Shown piece after piece: positions 9,601 through 18,279 of a stretch of 29,395 nucleotides of DNA. The first letter of the stretch is position 1; every line of letters starts with the position of its first letter. The notes below the pieces were generated by a model. It did not search any database. It worked only from the letters and a program-made list of their open reading frames with translations, and had not been told where the DNA came from. The translations under genes and the position numbers were made by a program. Source of the stretch: Seison nebaliae (lineage: Eukaryota > Rotifera > Pararotatoria > Seisonacea > Seisonidae); NCBI GenBank assembly GCA_023231475.1, contig JALJEE010000564.1:1-29395 (forward strand). The letters are read 5' to 3'.

Positions 9601-11042
9601 CAACGATAATTGCTCGATTAGCACCAGAAGAACAGAAATTGGATTATTTCGAACGATTTTTATCAATTCTTCAAATTATTCTTAATCCGATGACATTACG
9701 ACGGGGGAAAAAACGAGAATATGTTTTATATTTAGATTATTTGAGAAAAAAGAAATTATTTTATCAAAATAGAGTCATCGAAAAAATTATTGATAATTTC
9801 CAATATAATCAAAATAAAGAAAATGATGAAAATGAAACGGAACGACTATTATTGGAAAAAGGCAAATCACTTCAATATGAACTGATAAAAATAAATAAAG
9901 AAATGAGAAATGACATTGGAGAATATTTCAAAGAGAATACTATTCAAACTCATCGAAATTTGAAAAAAAAATCGACAGCTGATTTTGAAGAAACATTTCT
10001 TCCATCAGATGATGAAGATTTGATGTCGACAAATGTAGAAACTATACATACTGGAGAGGAAATTGAAAATTTATCCAAATCAATTTCGATTTATGAAGAA
10101 CGAAATTTTTATGGAATTCTTTATCATATTATTGCGTCGTCGACGAAAGGAGATTATTCTCAATTAATCGATGAAAAATTTACATCAAAATTAATTGAAG
10201 AAAATGAGAATGATGAGAATGTTATAGAAATTTTCAATGAATTACTCCAATATCGTTTCTCAGTTAAAGTTGGAGAGGAAGGTATTGTGGAAAAATTAGA
10301 AGGGAAGTTAGAACAGAAAGGACGAGATCGTTATCAAAAATATTCGAATGATCCAATTCTTCATGAAATTAATAATTTTATTGCTGATTTCTATATAAAT
10401 TTCGCTAAGGAAGAACATCCATTAATGAATTTCTATTCATTTTTACTTCATTTCGCTATGGCGATAATGGAGTTGTCGAATAAAACTCTTTCAACTTCAT
10501 TCCGATCAACTCAAGAAGAAGAATCGGAACATTTTGAAATTGATGATCAAACGAAAAATCTTATCAATCTCTTCCAATTTTCACAATCTCCAAAAAAATA
10601 TGTTCAGTTATTACTTTCCGAAGTATTAAATGGAATTATGAACAATGTACCGAGATATTTTCAAACAAATTCTCGTCAAATGGCAAAATTGATTCATTTA
10701 CTTAATCAACTTCAAAATCCGATTGCTACTACTTATTTCAACCCTGAATATACAAAGAAGTTTCATGTTACTGAATTGTTGAGGGAATGTGAAGAGATAA
10801 AGTTGAAATGTGAATGTTTAGAAGAATTGAATAGGAAATCATGGAAATTCATTAATTCAATTATCACCTCACATAATTTGCCTTCATCCAAAAAGAGACG
10901 TAGTCGATTAAGTAGAACTTTGGCCATGGAACGACTAATGACGGAAGATAATCATTTGAAGACTTTAGCATCAACTTTAGCGAATTCCATGTTAGAAAGC
11001 GATGGATCATTTTTGGATGAAACTCTAATAACGAACGATTAA
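6660..11042 (+). CDS. NCAPG: Condensin I complex subunit G (CAP-G), 1460 aa, single exon
   Basis: CAP-G is the HEAT-repeat subunit of condensin I that binds DNA together with the kleisin CAP-H and compacts mitotic chromosomes. The start is the first ATG, at 6660 (MVRRIGRNKKK). At about residues 203-215 it has RRFQNPKDPLCPI, matching the CAP-G signature LSRLQDPKDDECPV, followed by the matching run that ends in NFLLTWIKR (human QKHLLQGWLR). About residues 609-671 match the second conserved block (condensin Cnd3 region), with VRQRTFSCLGSMLLAN against human VRNLAVLCLGCCGLQN. An acidic low-complexity insert (EEREEIEEIEEG) lies near 715-730 and further charged linkers sit near 1090-1130. The protein is longer than the roughly 1000-aa vertebrate form, as in some arthropods, mostly from linkers and the C-terminal part. 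AATAAA follows at 11082-11087. No intron is seen in 4.4 kb. Confidence 0.88.
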   Translation: MVRRIGRNKKKNKPVEDDNSIFVSEFTELLNGILEENVQKRDAIDRFFNFKNENPNNFLQIVKKSIIVAMEAVTVGKNHQYHEILTGLCVKELLDDGFLQDPLLSVTTQQLEETAGSTVLHMNRIPDTSFCYGLLQMCCSEQLIRNCRAIYRHLTAHLISIILLALPTRINIEGNLYSILLRSIHQLLHDDNIDVLKEISKILRRFQNPKDPLCPIMTVMRQMLNDENLPDRIRIVIAPQIKMVSSSVEPLLKTLVWTEDKELKTIIYSKMGEKSILRCLRSKYLKDLLRLTSLEKDRSIRQSIYDNFLLTWIKREMNETNNHYRQESMMSQSTIDGTYHSMMEESILIERMTHIEALTKILMFLDASHETRQFLLIKRSKATNYHRILQYFFDDEKMLEMLINEIKLDEFHMMPSSLVNTTTSFIWSSLVFFIGDKQRKNYKISNEHLLERLVPSPVDLCQFIGRYVYEETKKCLKSSGELSVYPITVVVSNLLNILNYSNLIDGTYARAITELFSLLIPFLYCDFDGLFARTIIQLLYRIYGHKELFSNLMNIVNDCMSPITNVEFVKKYGRLTNQMENGETDEFEEKIFFENLNNSQNEEHEPTEREELKILLLMKEAARLFGQLKSRINSNIFVSIFHSVIEPRLQSSKRIVRQRTFSCLGSMLLANHRNITWSDQFELTSPSNRKNMIPNNLDTHEDFFDVMEKMLDDDEEREEIEEIEEGNGKEKKFSKIEIVSLKILANALATNDRTVRIYCMETLSELCVLLPYQLLRHNVMNEENLELMKRLIGTSTYIRCVIPLSTMIEFTKNFDNKNVREIHEILHSIHLFMFFHSFANNKQKMENDLNRSKGQDDSIIQRKTEIDEFSHVFLLSDWMEQCISSHLVAFLNKFDSLSSPVSSVTFHAYFEYDLVQTLIHLHQRTLIFDINFISSMIYIHIVLPDKLSFLHDLNEKFIDTYFSSNIIHQQLTSKNIEEIWATIIARLAPEEQKLDYFERFLSILQIILNPMTLRRGKKREYVLYLDYLRKKKLFYQNRVIEKIIDNFQYNQNKENDENETERLLLEKGKSLQYELIKINKEMRNDIGEYFKENTIQTHRNLKKKSTADFEETFLPSDDEDLMSTNVETIHTGEEIENLSKSISIYEERNFYGILYHIIASSTKGDYSQLIDEKFTSKLIEENENDENVIEIFNELLQYRFSVKVGEEGIVEKLEGKLEQKGRDRYQKYSNDPILHEINNFIADFYINFAKEEHPLMNFYSFLLHFAMAIMELSNKTLSTSFRSTQEEESEHFEIDDQTKNLINLFQFSQSPKKYVQLLLSEVLNGIMNNVPRYFQTNSRQMAKLIHLLNQLQNPIATTYFNPEYTKKFHVTELLRECEEIKLKCECLEELNRKSWKFINSIITSHNLPSSKKRRSRLSRTLAMERLMTEDNHLKTLASTLANSMLESDGSFLDETLITND

Positions 11043-11214
11043 ATTTGATATTTCTCTTCTGAATTCATTGTTTTCTTGAATAATAAAATATCTTTAATTA
11101 ATTAATTCTAAATTAATTATTAATAATCATTGAATGAAATTAAGTTAATTTAAAGTTTTAAATTGAGTTGACTAAACGAATGAGGATAAAATAGAATTAA
11201 TTTTAACGCGACAT

Positions 11215-12062
11215 AGATATTATTTTATTATTATTATTTATTTAAAATTCCCATCGGGATAAAGAAGAAAAAGTAGAACAAAAAATTTTATCGTCCTAGG
11301 TATCGATTACATGCCTTAATTGATTGAGGGAGTCGCGGTCGATTGATGAAGTGGATGACGAATCATAAGAGACGATGAACTGTTTGAAATCAGTGAGGGA
11401 AATATTACACGATAGACCATAATATCTCACGGTGTATGAAAGAAATGAGTCAGTGGGTAATGGGTAGATTTCGGGAGGAAGAGAAGTATGTAGATTCGAT
11501 GGGGTAAGTTTGTCGAATAAGGAAAAAAAACGGCGACACATGAGAATATGAAATGGTGCGATGTTTACTGTGACGAAGAGAAGAGACCGGTTGCATCTAT
11601 TAAAACAACAGATAATCCTCGTAATGAGCCGATTATAGGCCAGATCGAAGAGGGGAATGAACGATGTGAACAGAGAAAAATAGTCTCCAACGAGTACATC
11701 GGTAGAACTAAACTCTTAAGAAGCGAAAGACGGATCTTCAACGAATTTGACAATTAGACGAATTTGGGTTTAGCAGAAAAGGAGAAGAACGCTTTACAAA
11801 ATTAATTACGAATACGGTCGGCAGCACAATCGGGAAATTACTGAATATCGATGAAAGAGCCGAGAAAGATGATGGAAGGAGTGAGAGGAATGTTGAAGAA
11901 AGAACGATTGCCAGTCGACAACAACCAACATTTTGATTCGTTAATCCAAATTCTTCTTTCGGCGAGAAGATGAGTGATGCGTAGGTACGACTACTTCAGT
12001 TTGCGAAGGGACCGATGAATGAAAACCAAATCGTCGGCATATGCCGTAACGTGAAAAAATTA
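11215..12062 (-). mobile_element. Broken LINE (non-LTR retrotransposon) copy, reverse transcriptase to 3' tail
   Basis: On the minus strand the piece starts with HVTAYADDLVFIHRS (AYADD at 12030-12044), the catalytic motif of reverse transcriptase. It continues with INESKCWLL, SIIFLGSFIDI and LLKSLVLPMYSLETIF, the usual order of palm and thumb motifs in non-LTR elements. Further on, in other frames, come YNRLITRIICCFNRCNRSLLF and RYYGLSCNISLTDF, which match the copy at 25025-25597. It ends in ATGGGAATTTTAAATAAATAATAATAATAA, a TAA-type tail. Several stops and at least one frame change make it dead. The 5' part (endonuclease, first half of the RT) is absent, as expected of 5'-truncated LINE insertions. 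Confidence 0.85.
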
Positions 12063-12448
12063 TTAGCGAACGTTGGAGATGGACATAAAAAACTTAACGT
12101 TATTTGATTGTATTGGAATTAGAATAATTTGATAGAGAATTTTTATTTGGACTATTTGAAGGTATACTAATTTATAGATTTATATACGTATCCCTACCGT
12201 ACAAAATTTTCAAATGTAACGTTACTGGTTTTCGTTTCAGTTTCAGAAATATGTACAGTTTTCATGAAGTTGAATGAAAGTAATAGTAAACCTCACATCA
12301 ACTTACCATGCAACATATAAGCAAAATATCTACATATTTTTCTCCATAGTTCATAAATGGTTACGGGAAAAAAGAAAAATTTTCTTTATTTAGAAACCAG
12401 ATCCTGAAATTTATATATATATACTCCCACATAGACAATACATCTATA
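12063..12448. other. Intergenic, no gene seen
   Basis: AT-rich. The first 50 bases may still belong to the LINE copy upstream of its YADD motif, but the reading is too poor to assign. Confidence 0.4.
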
Positions 12449-12576
12449 TGATTGTATAATGGTCTGTCCATTAGTTTTTCAATTTCTTCGGACTATTTTT
12501 TATTAAGGAATAGACCAAATGGAAAATTTTTTTCTTATGGACTGTCCTTTAAACCAAAAAATTTTTGTATGAGAAA
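12449..12576 (+). repeat. Dispersed repeat, copy 1
   Basis: GATTGTATAATGGTCTGTC, then a run with TTTTTTATTAAGGAATAGA, then AAAAxTTTTTxxATGAG, all in the same order as at 25744-25856 (GATTGTATAACGGTCTGTC, TTTTTTATTAAGGAATAGA, AAAACTTTTTTGAATGAGG). The two copies are in the same orientation, unlike the LINE pieces next to them, so this is a separate element. No coding content or terminal repeats are seen. Confidence 0.65.
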
Positions 12577-12689
12577 TAGTTCTAATGAGAAACTAAACCG
12601 TAGGCCTTGGTTTAGTTATTTTTAAAATTTATTGACGTAAAATACGATTTTCGATTATGAAAAATAGAGAAAAATGAAGTTTGTTAATT

Positions 12690-12867
12690 TATCAATTATT
12701 TAACGACCATTTTTAAATCTATTTTTCTCGAAGTTAAAACTATTAGAAAGAGCTTGAATTAGGCTATCTAACGGTATGCTCTTTTAAGCATATAATGCTA
12801 TTTGAAGAAAGTTATGAGCATTTAAAAAATATCGAATTTTGTCCGATTACTTTTGAATACAGCTGTA
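12690..12867. mobile_element. Tc1-like element end (solo terminal repeat or MITE), tentative
   Basis: The stretch ends in GTCCGATTACTTTTGAATAC then AGCTG and TA (12841-12867). This is the form of Tc1/mariner termini, which end with an ATTACTTTTG-x-x-CTG word next to a TA target. The preceding 150 bases (GAAAGAGCTTGAATTAGG...TATGAGCATTT) resemble the subterminal DNA often seen in such elements. The opposite end was not found, so the length is unknown. The first USP-like gene of the array begins 88 bases downstream. Confidence 0.4.
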
Positions 12868-12954
12868 TAAATTAACATGGAAAATTGAAATTTTTTAGTC
12901 TTTTTGTTTCAATTTACGTTTTTTATTAGTTACCAAACCAAAATTGATGTTATA

Positions 12955-14439
12955 ATGGATGATGTGAGAAGAATCGTTCAGTTTCCCTATGAAGACCTCT
13001 TCGCAAAAAGACAGTTGCTATCCGATTTAGACATCATGCGACGCAAACCGGGCGACGTAGTACTTCAGGGTTACAATAATCCGAATCAATGTGGTATTTG
13101 TTTAACCAATGCTGTATTTGCTTTAATTGTGTCTTCCGAGTTGTTAATGGCCGAAGTTAAAAATATGACAAATAGAGACTCAGAGTTTATACAGCGTTTT
13201 ATGGATGATCTTAAATTTGACCCTTATATGGAATTTTTGGAACCACAAAAACCTGTGATTACTCCAGGTGATTTGCTGCGAACTAAATTCATACCTACGA
13301 GTGAAGGTAGATTTAGTGAAGATACTTTATATGGTCTCGCTGGAGATTACTATTTGTTAAGAAGTTATCTCCAAAGAATGTGGGTAGACTGGTGTGATAG
13401 ACCAGAACCTTCTGAGTTTATAGTGGAAGCTTGTTACAATGAAATTCAACAGCAAAAAGCTAAGTATTCTCAATCTGAAGTTTGGGGATTAATATTGAGA
13501 GATCTTTTTCATCAGAAACAGTTAACAGAGCAACACTTTGCACTTGACGTGGACAAAACTGCCATATATTTTAATGAGATTAACTTCCTGGAGTTATATT
13601 GGACTGAGGCCCATGTGTCCTTACTTGACTATAAAAGATTAGATCGTAATTTTCTTAATATGATGAATCTGCCGGTTACCCAACCGTTAACTAATTATAT
13701 TGAACAGAATAATTTGATACCGAAACATATTTCAATCAGTTTTGACACTTTTCTTACAAAGGAAATACATCCACTCACTTACAAACTTTTTTACGAATGC
13801 CTCGAACAATTGAACAATAGACCGGGCTATGTCCATGAATTTGTTTGTCCTGGCCTGGAAATAGTTTTTGACAAACGTTCAGAGAAATTACCCTTAAATT
13901 TTAATCGTGACGATTTGCGGCACAATTTTAAGTATAAAAATGGGCATTTAGTTTACAAAGTTACCGGCATTTCTTTTCTATCACTTAGTGTAGAAGAAAA
14001 TCATGAAAATGTTGATCTTATTTTAAAAAATAATATGGATCGAAATATCAATTGGTTAGATCCTGAAATAAGGCGATGTGAAGCAAATATGTTTACTAAT
14101 TTCATGGACTACATAACAAATGTTAAGCAACGATTAGATTTGGCTGCTTTTGCACAAGGAATGCAACAAAGTTTAAGGCTTTTCCTCCGAAATATTTGTG
14201 CCTACCAAAAAGAAACGTTCGCAATACCAGGTCCAGGCACAAGCAGACCTTGTCATTATTTCAGCATTACAAGAAAAAATAATAAATGGATAATATTAAA
14301 CGATGATATCGTTGTAGATATAGGAGATGACCATAGTTTTTGGTCTGTGTTCAAATTTGAACATGTTGCTGGAATTTTATTAGAAAGAGTCCCGCCGAAT
14401 AAAAACGAAAGAGAAACGTTTTCCTATGATCTGAAATAA
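12955..14439 (+). CDS. USP-B: USP-like family protein, 494 aa
   Basis: The start is the ATG at 12955 (MDDVRRIVQFPYEDL), because this N terminus is the one shared by all family members; the frame is open further upstream but without an ATG. Single exon. The Cys box is CGICLTNAVFALIVSS (Cys about 49) and the His box CHYFSITRKNNKWIILNDD (His about 434), again with N/D after the W-x-x-L run, and the closing FEHVAGILLER. A long middle part (about residues 60-430) has well-conserved blocks among paralogs (YFNEINFLEL, PKHISISF, KLPLNF, RRCEANMFTNFMDY) that match nothing I know. A charged tail NERETFSYDLK is shared with USP-D. First unit of a tandem array. The function is unproven; a USP-type deubiquitinase fold is the best guess. 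AATAAA lies at 14547-14552. Confidence 0.85.
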   Translation: MDDVRRIVQFPYEDLFAKRQLLSDLDIMRRKPGDVVLQGYNNPNQCGICLTNAVFALIVSSELLMAEVKNMTNRDSEFIQRFMDDLKFDPYMEFLEPQKPVITPGDLLRTKFIPTSEGRFSEDTLYGLAGDYYLLRSYLQRMWVDWCDRPEPSEFIVEACYNEIQQQKAKYSQSEVWGLILRDLFHQKQLTEQHFALDVDKTAIYFNEINFLELYWTEAHVSLLDYKRLDRNFLNMMNLPVTQPLTNYIEQNNLIPKHISISFDTFLTKEIHPLTYKLFYECLEQLNNRPGYVHEFVCPGLEIVFDKRSEKLPLNFNRDDLRHNFKYKNGHLVYKVTGISFLSLSVEENHENVDLILKNNMDRNINWLDPEIRRCEANMFTNFMDYITNVKQRLDLAAFAQGMQQSLRLFLRNICAYQKETFAIPGPGTSRPCHYFSITRKNNKWIILNDDIVVDIGDDHSFWSVFKFEHVAGILLERVPPNKNERETFSYDLK

Positions 14440-14679
14440 AAAATACGAGAAAATCAGTTTGTTCTGGTTGATTACCTATTGTTATCCGTTCTTACTTTTA
14501 TTCTATTCAATTTGCTCCGTGGGATCTGATTTATTAAAAAAAACATAATAAAAAGAAGGAAATACTATGAATTTTTAATTTTAGGAAGATGCATTATATG
14601 AATAAAATTTTAAATTTATATGCAAACTTTTATAGTTAATGTAGGGTTAATTTGTAATTGTGTATCTTGTAATTCAATA

Positions 14680-16281
14680 TTATAAAGATGATATGTTAGT
14701 TTATTTCCCAAAACTTGTTATTGACGATAGTTTAAATTAGTACAAATTTAACAGGGCAAAATTCAATGTTTTATTCTTTTTATTCCCTTTCCTTTTCTTC
14801 CACTTTTCTAAACAATATAATGAATGATGTGAGAAGAATCCTGCAGTTTCCCTATGAAGATATCCTTAACAAAAGGCTGTTGTTATACAATTTAAACATC
14901 AGACATCGCAAACTGCAATACTTAGTACTTCACGGTTACAATAATCGGTTTATTAAAAGTAATTGTTTAACTAATGCTGTATTTGCTTTAATTTTGTCTT
15001 CCGATTTGTTAATGGCCGAAGTTAGAACAATGGAAACTAGAGACTCAGAGTTTATAAAAAATTTTGTTCATAATGTTGAACTTGACCCTTATGTAGAGTA
15101 TATACAACCACTAGTACCTCTGATTACTGCAGGTGATTTGTTGCGAGATAAATTCATACCTACGAGTGAAGATAGAGTTAGTGAACTGACTGTAAGTGGT
15201 CTCGCTGGAGAATACTATTTGTTAAAGAATTTTCTCCATAGAATTTTGCTAAACCAGGGAATAGACCAATACCTCCTAGGAATAGAGTGGAGTGTTGTTC
15301 CAATGAAATTCGACAGAAAAAAATTGAAGGCAATCCATATACAACTTGGGAAACAATACTGAAAGATCTTCTTCTTCGAAGACAGTTAACACAGGAAGAA
15401 TTTAGGTTCAGCCAATTTCAAGAAACCACATATTTTAATGAGATAGACTTCCTGAATTTATATTGGTTGGAGGACAATGAGTCAATACTTAACTATAAAG
15501 GATTACCTCCAAATTATCTTCATATGATAAATCTGCCGATTATCCAATAGTTAACGAATTATATCGAACAGAATAATTTGATTACCGAAACATATTTCAA
15601 TCAGTTCTGGCATTTCCCCTACAAAGGAATAACATCCACTCACGTACAAATTTTTTTTCGAATTTGTAGAACGTATGCCGGGCTATGTCAATCAATTAGC
15701 TTGTGATGACCTGGAAATAGTTATTCATAATCGTGCAGAGAAGTTACCCTTAAATTTTAATCGCCAAAGTTTGCGGCATAATTTTGTGTATTAAAATGGA
15801 CACTTATTTTACAAAGTTACAGACATTACTTTTGTATATCTTGGTGTTGCAGGAAATCAGGAAATGTTGACCTTATTTTAAGAACTAATACCTTAAAAAT
15901 ATAAATTGGTATGATCCTGAAATAAGGCGATGTGAAGGAAATATGTTTACTCATTTCATGGACTACATAAAAATTGTTAGGCAACGATTAGATTTGGCTG
16001 CTTTTGCACAAGGAATGCAACAAAATTTAAGGTTTCTCATGTTAAACATTTGCGTGTATCAAAAAGAGACGTTCTCAATACCAGTTCCCAACATAAGCAG
16101 ACTTTGTCATTTTTTCAGCATTACAAGAATATATAATAAATGTATAATATTAAACGATGATATCGTCGTAGATATAGGAAATGACCATAGTTTTTGTTCG
16201 TTGTTCAAATTCGAACATGTTATTGCTATTTTATTAGAAAGAATCGAAGTGCCCAATATCAACGTTAGATCAATCTTATAA
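14680..16281 (+). pseudogene. USP-C: broken USP-like copy
   Basis: The middle unit of the tandem array. It starts like its neighbours with ATG at 14820 (MNDVRRILQFPYEDI), has the Cys region (NCLTNAVFALILSS) and remains collinear with USP-B and USP-D to the end at 16281. The frame changes near 15275, a stop falls after INLPIIQ at about 15550, and the part 15550-15940 is broken several times. The last block reads MFTHFMDYIKIVRQRLDL to FKFEHVIAILLER. The conserved Trp of the His box is Cys here (NKCIILNDD), and the CGVC pair of the Cys box is lost to SNC. The 5' flank from about 14687 matches the flank of USP-D from about 16290, so the copies duplicated as whole units. It is most likely a pseudogene; an additional in-frame ATG at 14766 is probably irrelevant. 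Confidence 0.8.
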
Positions 16282-16442
16282 TGCAAAAAAGATGATATGT
16301 TAGTTTATTTGCCAAAGCTAATTATTGACCATAGTTTTAATTAACCAAGGAAAAATTGAAAGTTTTATTCTTTTTATTTCATTTTCTTTTTTTTCTTTTT
16401 TTTCTAAACAAATTGTTTGTTATATAGACTCTGTTATATATA

Positions 16443-17939
16443 ATGAATGATGTGAGAAGAATCCTGCAGTTTCCCTATGAGAATCTCGTTAACCAAAGAC
16501 TATTGTTAGACAGTTTAAACATCATGCATCGTAAATCGAAAAACATAGTACTTCAGGGTTATAATAATCCGGAGCAATGTGGTGTTTGTTTAACCAATGC
16601 TGTATTTGCTTTAATTGTGTCTTCCGATTTGTTAATGGCCGAAGTTAGAACAATGGAAACTAAAGATCATAAGTCAATAAGAAATTTTATGTTTAATGTA
16701 AAAGATGACCCTTATGTAGAGTATATACAACCACTAGTACCTCTGATTACTCCAGGTGACTTGCTGAGAGAAAAATTCATACGTACGAGTCAAGGTAGAA
16801 CTAATCCACCGACTACATTTGGTGTTGCTGGAGATTACTATTTGTTAAGAAGTTATCTCCACACAGTTTGCGGAAACAATAGAACTAGACCAACACCTCC
16901 TGGAAATAGAGTGGAATCTTGCTACATTGAAATTCAAAATGAAAAAGTTAAAAATGGTCCATTTACAGCTTGGGAAATAATATTGAAAGACCTTTTCGGT
17001 TCTAGACAATTAACAGAAGAAAGATTTAAGTTTGAGGAGTTTAAAGGTGCCACATATTTTAATGAGATAGACTTCCTAAGTTTATTTTGGAGGGAGGATC
17101 ATGTGTTCTTACTTAACTATAAAAGAATGAATCTTAATTTTCTTCATATGATGAATCTGCCGATAACCCAGCAGTTAACTAATTATATCGAAAAGAATAA
17201 TTTGATACCGAAACATATTGCAATCAACTCGATGGCTCTTCGTACAAAGGAAATACATCCACTCACTTACAAAATTTTTTTTGAATGTCTCGAACAATTG
17301 GACGCTTTTCCGAACTATGTCAAAGCATTTGCTTGTCCTAGTCTACAAATAGTTATTGATAAACGTGCAGAGAAATTACCCTTACATTTTAATCCTGAAA
17401 ATTTGCGACACAATTTTATGTATAAAAGGGAGCACTTATTTTACAAAGTTGCCGGCATTTCTTTTCTATCTCTTGATACGGAAAGAAATCATATAAGTGT
17501 TGCCGAAATTTTAAAACATTATATGGGTCGAAATATCAATTGGTATGATCCTGAAGTAAGGCGATGTGAAGCAGACATGTTCACTTATTTCATGGACTAC
17601 ATAAGAAATGTTAGGCGACGATTAGATTTGGCTGGTTTAGCACAACGACTGGAAGAAAATTTAAGGTTTGTCTTGCGAAATATCTGCCTGTACCAAAAAG
17701 AGACGTTCGCAGTACCACTTCCCAACCTAACGACATCTTGTCATTATTTCAGCGTTACAAGAAAAGATAATAAATGGATAATATTAAACGATGATGTCGT
17801 CATAGATATAAACGATGACCATATATTTTGGTCTGCGTTTAAATTCGAACATATTTCTTCAATTTTATTAGAAAACGTCGAAGGACCGAATAGAAACGAA
17901 AGAGAAATGTTATCCTATGATCTGAATAAAAAATACTAG
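16443..17939 (+). CDS. USP-D: USP-like family protein, 498 aa
   Basis: Single exon, ATG at 16443 (MNDVRRILQFPYENL). It is the longest intact member. The Cys box is CGVCLTNAVFALIVSS with Cys 46 and 49; Cys 49 aligns with the USP nucleophile (C-x-x-N). The His box is CHYFSVTRKDNKWIILNDD, with His 434, Trp 445 and Asn 449/Asp 450. In human USP7 the catalytic H and D are 17 apart with W-x-x-F just before the D, and the spacing here is 15 to 16. The rest is as in USP-B. The Gly usually before the His is Cys in all four copies. The polypeptide lacks a signal peptide, so a cytosolic or nuclear place is likely. AATAAA at 17982-17987 follows the stop. Third unit of the array; what the family cleaves or binds is unknown. 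Confidence 0.85.
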   Translation: MNDVRRILQFPYENLVNQRLLLDSLNIMHRKSKNIVLQGYNNPEQCGVCLTNAVFALIVSSDLLMAEVRTMETKDHKSIRNFMFNVKDDPYVEYIQPLVPLITPGDLLREKFIRTSQGRTNPPTTFGVAGDYYLLRSYLHTVCGNNRTRPTPPGNRVESCYIEIQNEKVKNGPFTAWEIILKDLFGSRQLTEERFKFEEFKGATYFNEIDFLSLFWREDHVFLLNYKRMNLNFLHMMNLPITQQLTNYIEKNNLIPKHIAINSMALRTKEIHPLTYKIFFECLEQLDAFPNYVKAFACPSLQIVIDKRAEKLPLHFNPENLRHNFMYKREHLFYKVAGISFLSLDTERNHISVAEILKHYMGRNINWYDPEVRRCEADMFTYFMDYIRNVRRRLDLAGLAQRLEENLRFVLRNICLYQKETFAVPLPNLTTSCHYFSVTRKDNKWIILNDDVVIDINDDHIFWSAFKFEHISSILLENVEGPNRNEREMLSYDLNKKY

Positions 17940-18011
17940 AAGATTTTATAATTTTTTAATTGAATTTAATCCAAAATTATAAATAAATATATGTAAAGAT
18001 TAAATGTAAAA

Positions 18012-18215
18012 GGTGTGGCTAGGGGATTAATTAAGACGATCGACCAAATAATTAAGAACCGATATTCAAAAGAATTATATTCCTCGAACTTTCAATTCGC
18101 TTATCGTGAAAATAATAGAGGAACTTTACCACTGATTCTCTTCCTAAAATTCCTCATCTCTTCGTCTCGTTTCCATAATTATTATAATATAAACTGCGTT
18201 TCAAAACTTTAGAAC
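18012..18215 (+). mobile_element. LINE fragment, N-terminal part of reverse transcriptase
   Basis: The open stretch reads ARGLIKTIDQIIKNRY, then SSNFQFAYRENNRGTLPLIL. This fits the first RT blocks of non-LTR elements, where a helix with R/K-x-x-x-x-I-I-x-x-R is followed by xxxQFAFRxxRST and a hydrophobic helix. It is short, with no start and no further RT motif after the TAG near 18210. It may belong to the same family as the other LINE pieces, but it covers a different part so this cannot be shown here. Confidence 0.55.
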
Positions 18216-18279
18216 CTATCGAAATACATGTATAATGAATAAATTTTAAATAAGCGGATTTTTATTTTATCTTTTTTAG

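Noticed and set aside
6660-11042. Condensin II subunit D3 or G2 as the identity of the HEAT-repeat protein
   Set aside because: The QNPKDPLCPI signature and the block around VRQRTFSCLGS align with CAP-G of condensin I and not with D3 or G2 as I know them.
11548-11757. Open frame of 69 codons on the plus strand
   Set aside because: It is the antisense of the LINE copy read on the minus strand.
12955-17939. OTU-type protease or adenain-type protease as the fold of the repeated family
   Set aside because: Adenain has His before Cys. OTU proteins have an Asp just before the Cys box (DGNC) and a short His motif, and neither fits as well as the USP His box with its W and N/D spacing.
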